Assembly: GCA_946538445.1 (NCBI GenBank) | Contig: CAMNGO010000097.1 | Location: 1-7,659, forward strand | Origin: an uncultured Lachnospiraceae bacterium | GTDB lineage: Bacteria > Bacillota > Clostridia > Lachnospirales > Lachnospiraceae | DNA: 7,659 nt | Reading direction: 5' to 3' | Part shown: positions 5,128 to 7,659 of the stretch, piece by piece | How the letters are laid out: each line of letters starts with the position of its first letter | How positions within the stretch are numbered: the first letter of the stretch is position 1 | Notes under the pieces: generated by a model | Database searches by the model: none | Told to the model about the DNA's origin: nothing | Seen by the model: only the letters and a program-made list of their open reading frames with translations | Program-made: the position numbers and the translations under genes

Positions 5128-7262
5128 AGGCAGAATTTTTAAGACATGAATATACCTGGTCCAAACAGTCCATCGGTGGCACCATAGGCCTTGGCGTCAC
5201 CTCTTCCACCACCCCTAAGGAGAAGGTACAGCTCCGGGAGATGGAGAAGATGGCCAGTATGGCTGAAGCTGACAGCGATACCGGCTTGGATGTGGAATTG
5301 CTGATGTACAGCCTGGAGGCAGGCTTTGTTAAACTGGTGGTTAAGCCTGTACCTGCTGGAGAAGACCAGAGGCAGAACAAAAAAGTTTATCTGTATCAAT
5401 GTGAAGACAAGACCATAACGGATCCTTCTGTTTACTGTATCCCCCAGGGGAGCTGGGAACATTCGGAGCAGGTCTATCTGCCTCCCGTCACACTCTCGGA
5501 GGAATGGGATTCCTGCAGAAATATATTGGAGAAGTATGATTTTCTGTCCAGACTGCCGGAATTATTCCGCGCAGTCTTTTGGTGCGTTTTCAGAGGGGAC
5601 AATAATCTGGCTTTTCTTGTACCGTGGAAGCGGGAGGAGTACGCTTCAAAGTCACGGGAGATCATGTATGCCCTACACTGTCTGCTGCCGGCGGACCTGA
5701 GGAAAAATGCCGGATATGCCTCCTGCGGCTGCGGTATGAACCGTTGCAGCTCTTTCTATTTTACAGCAGATGCGGGTGAGGCAGGCTATTTCGATCTGTC
5801 AACTTTGGAATATTCCGGCAGTGACCGGCTTCTTGACGGGCTGGATGAATTCTTCTATCAGACGTTGGCCAAGATCTTCTGTGAGAGAGAAAGTCTCTAC
5901 TATCAGTTTATGGAGATGGTGCAGGCCTTGTGTCAGGACCGTGCCATCAATAAGAATATGCTGCGGGAGGTTCAGTGGCTGTTTCTCCGCTTCTGCCTGC
6001 AGAATATGATTGATATCCCCTCCCATAATCAGGTGATGGAACTCTTCCCCCAGCTGTTTTATCGCGGGGGTGATTCCGTAACTCTCTCCGAGATTACTGA
6101 CAATCTGCTGCAGTATTATCATGTGGAGAACTGGGAGTCGGATGATTATGAAAGATACCTGGATATCCTGGTACACGGGCTTACCAGAAAAGGGGAGAAC
6201 CGGACCATCCGGGAGATGGACTGGTCACTGGCCAGACTGAATCAGAAACACCCTAAGATTGTGTCGGACTATCTGGAGAGCCTGAAGGATGCCAGAAAGA
6301 TAACTTACACGAAACTTATGACAGCCGCCGTTCACGAGGAAGACAGTTTCTCTGCTGCCTGTAACAGGGAGCATCTCCAGGATCTTAATGATCTGGAGAC
6401 CTATATCGTGGGCATGGATCCGGCTTCCATGACAGAGGATGCCAAGGAAACGTGGATGTTAAGAGGCATCGAGATCCTCAACGAGGATGTCTTTGCCGTG
6501 GAGAATTTTGAGACAGTCACCCGGATCGCGGAATTCATCCGTTGGAAGAAACCATGGATGGAGGTTTCGGAAGGATTTCTGAAGCAGCTGAAAGACCGCT
6601 GCAATGACCTGACGGACGTGCAGCTGGATGCTGCCTGCCGGATTGAAGACATCTACGAGAGACTGACCGGAACCGTGGAGGAGACGGAGCTGAAAAGGGA
6701 GAAGCGAAGAAGGGAAGAAGAAGCCGAAGAAGCGCTTATCCCGACAGGGGAACCGACCGTATCGGAAGCTGATGAATCTGAGGAGAAAGAAGTCCGGAGA
6801 TTACTCCCGGAAGGAGACCTTATGTTACCGGAGCAAATGACAAAAAACGAGAATGAATTATATCGTACCCTTGAGGAAGATGATTCCAGGGAGAAATTCC
6901 TTTCTTTCCTGGTGCGTGGAATTCCCTATGCCTTCCTGACGGCATGTATCATATATCTTCTTCGCTACGCTCTGCTGATCGGCCATTGGAAGATCAGTAT
7001 CGGTGTAGGGGGCATGTGGCTGATCCTCATGCTGAATTATGCTTCCGAGAGGATAGAAAGAAAGAAAAAGGACGGTTACCGTCTGTGGCAGGCTCTGGGT
7101 CTGTGCCTGATTGAAGGATATATCATCAAAACCATCGCATGGATGTTCCTGCCCCAGAAATTCCGGGTGTATTTCTTCCTGGTCCTTGGTCTGATCACGG
7201 TAGCCCTGCAGGTGGTTCATGTTTTGTTGCTTCTTAAAAAACGGGAGGAGGAAGAATTATGA
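5124..7262 (+). CDS. GAP1-like GTPase-associated protein with C-terminal membrane segments
   Basis: This large protein (712 residues from TTG at 5124) most resembles GTPase-associated protein 1. Residues about 1-130 (HEYTWSKQSIGGTIGLGVTS at the start) correspond to a GAP1 N-domain. Residues about 130-300 correspond to the middle domain, with LLPADLRKNAGYAS (187-200) at the position of its usual LP-x-x-x-R segment. About 300-520 is helical. A charged linker follows (KREKRRREEEAEEA, about 524-537). Three or four hydrophobic helices come at about 600-620, 624-639, 655-676 and 681-705, so the C-terminus should be membrane-embedded. An unusual Cys-x-Cys-x4-Cys group lies at 201-208. A longer frame opens at a TTG at 5082, but the later TTG has a better binding site and overlaps the preceding stop. 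In known systems GAP1 is thought to pair with the adjacent GTPase. The family call rests on recalled patterns and context, so it is tentative; the membrane region is clear. Confidence 0.65.
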   Translation: MKAEFLRHEYTWSKQSIGGTIGLGVTSSTTPKEKVQLREMEKMASMAEADSDTGLDVELLMYSLEAGFVKLVVKPVPAGEDQRQNKKVYLYQCEDKTITDPSVYCIPQGSWEHSEQVYLPPVTLSEEWDSCRNILEKYDFLSRLPELFRAVFWCVFRGDNNLAFLVPWKREEYASKSREIMYALHCLLPADLRKNAGYASCGCGMNRCSSFYFTADAGEAGYFDLSTLEYSGSDRLLDGLDEFFYQTLAKIFCERESLYYQFMEMVQALCQDRAINKNMLREVQWLFLRFCLQNMIDIPSHNQVMELFPQLFYRGGDSVTLSEITDNLLQYYHVENWESDDYERYLDILVHGLTRKGENRTIREMDWSLARLNQKHPKIVSDYLESLKDARKITYTKLMTAAVHEEDSFSAACNREHLQDLNDLETYIVGMDPASMTEDAKETWMLRGIEILNEDVFAVENFETVTRIAEFIRWKKPWMEVSEGFLKQLKDRCNDLTDVQLDAACRIEDIYERLTGTVEETELKREKRRREEEAEEALIPTGEPTVSEADESEEKEVRRLLPEGDLMLPEQMTKNENELYRTLEEDDSREKFLSFLVRGIPYAFLTACIIYLLRYALLIGHWKISIGVGGMWLILMLNYASERIERKKKDGYRLWQALGLCLIEGYIIKTIAWMFLPQKFRVYFFLVLGLITVALQVVHVLLLLKKREEEEL

Positions 7263-7659
7263 TCACGACAGACAGCAGAGATAGTTTTCTGGAAGCCATT
7301 GAAGAAAGGCTGAAAGACTATAACGGAAATAAGATCCAGTTCTCCAGCTTCCTCGAGAAACAGATGGACCGGTTTGACTACAGCAACACCTCTCTGGCAA
7401 AAAAAGTATTTCACAGGGTGGAGCGCAAGGGAGATGTGCAGTATCTTCCTGTCACCAGACAGACGATCGGTGCCTGGCTGAAAGGATCCATGCCCTCCAG
7501 CAGAGAGATCTATGTCACTCTGGGGATGGCTTTTGAGATGAAGCTGGATGAAATCAACTATGTGCTTCTGGAAACATATATGGGCTACGGCCTGTATTGC
7601 AAAAATATCGATGATGCCATGTGGATCGCCGTGATCAACGGTCTTTTCCCCATTCATGA
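7259..7659 (+). CDS. XRE-like helix-turn-helix protein, cut by the window end
   Basis: The first 133 residues are present, and the frame is still open at the right edge. The start ATG overlaps the preceding stop as ATGA and follows GGAGGAGGA (7244-7252). An XRE-like fold can be read. SLAKKVF (45-51) matches the second helix, VTRQTIGAWLKG (65-76) matches the recognition helix and WENG-like turn, and PSSREIYVTLGMAFEMKLDEIN (starting at 79) matches the usual fourth and fifth helices. About a dozen extra residues (HRVERKGDVQYL) separate the second and third helices, which is atypical. After that comes LLETYMGYGLYCKNIDDAMW, which recalls helical extensions of Clostridial helix-turn-helix proteins. 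It may regulate the operon, or use the fold for protein contacts within the system. The remainder and any C-terminal effector domain are outside the window. Confidence 0.6.
   Translation, partial: MITTDSRDSFLEAIEERLKDYNGNKIQFSSFLEKQMDRFDYSNTSLAKKVFHRVERKGDVQYLPVTRQTIGAWLKGSMPSSREIYVTLGMAFEMKLDEINYVLLETYMGYGLYCKNIDDAMWIAVINGLFPIH

Noticed and set aside
7217..7657. A minus-strand open frame opposite the XRE-like gene
   Set aside because: The plus-strand frame has an ATGA overlap, a strong ribosome binding site and helix-turn-helix features; the opposite frame shows no motif.

Overview
The window looks like chromosomal DNA of an anaerobic Firmicute, most likely a gut Clostridia or Lachnospiraceae relative. 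This rests on strong AAGGAG/AGGAG ribosome binding sites, sigma-A-type promoters, moderate-GC genes separated by a very AT-rich spacer, and family-level resemblance of the proteins. The organism assignment is inference. No tRNA, rRNA, CRISPR array, insertion sequence or attachment site was seen.

Left part (1-2943): an AraC-family regulator on the minus strand stops after only its first helix-turn-helix, apparently by a one-base loss in a run of six A. A 339-base AT-rich spacer carries its near-consensus promoter, with an operator-like palindrome inside it. A sugar-phosphate nucleotidyltransferase gene follows on the plus strand. It converges on a second, complete AraC-family regulator, and the two share a hairpin terminator at 1948-1998 that can work in both directions.

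Right part (2944-7659): back-to-back promoters between 2999 and 3069 drive the second AraC gene leftwards and a compact four-gene operon rightwards. The operon encodes (1) a 189-residue protein with a membrane anchor, a charged coiled coil and a beta-rich C-terminal domain that I do not recognise; (2) a 475-residue TRAFAC-like GTPase with two CPYC knuckles and recognisable G1, G3, G4 and G5 motifs; (3) a 712-residue protein that resembles GTPase-associated protein 1 (GAP1) and ends in three or four membrane segments; and (4) an XRE-like helix-turn-helix protein cut by the window end. Genes 2-3 and 3-4 overlap by TTGA and ATGA, so they are probably translationally coupled.

A GTPase encoded with a large GAP1-like partner recalls the NTP-dependent biological conflict systems described by Kaur, Burroughs, Iyer and Aravind. 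In this version both the small first protein and the GAP1-like protein would sit in the membrane, and an AraC regulator may gate expression. An effector or von Willebrand A (vWA) partner, if present, would lie beyond the right edge. The function is inferred from organisation and motifs only.
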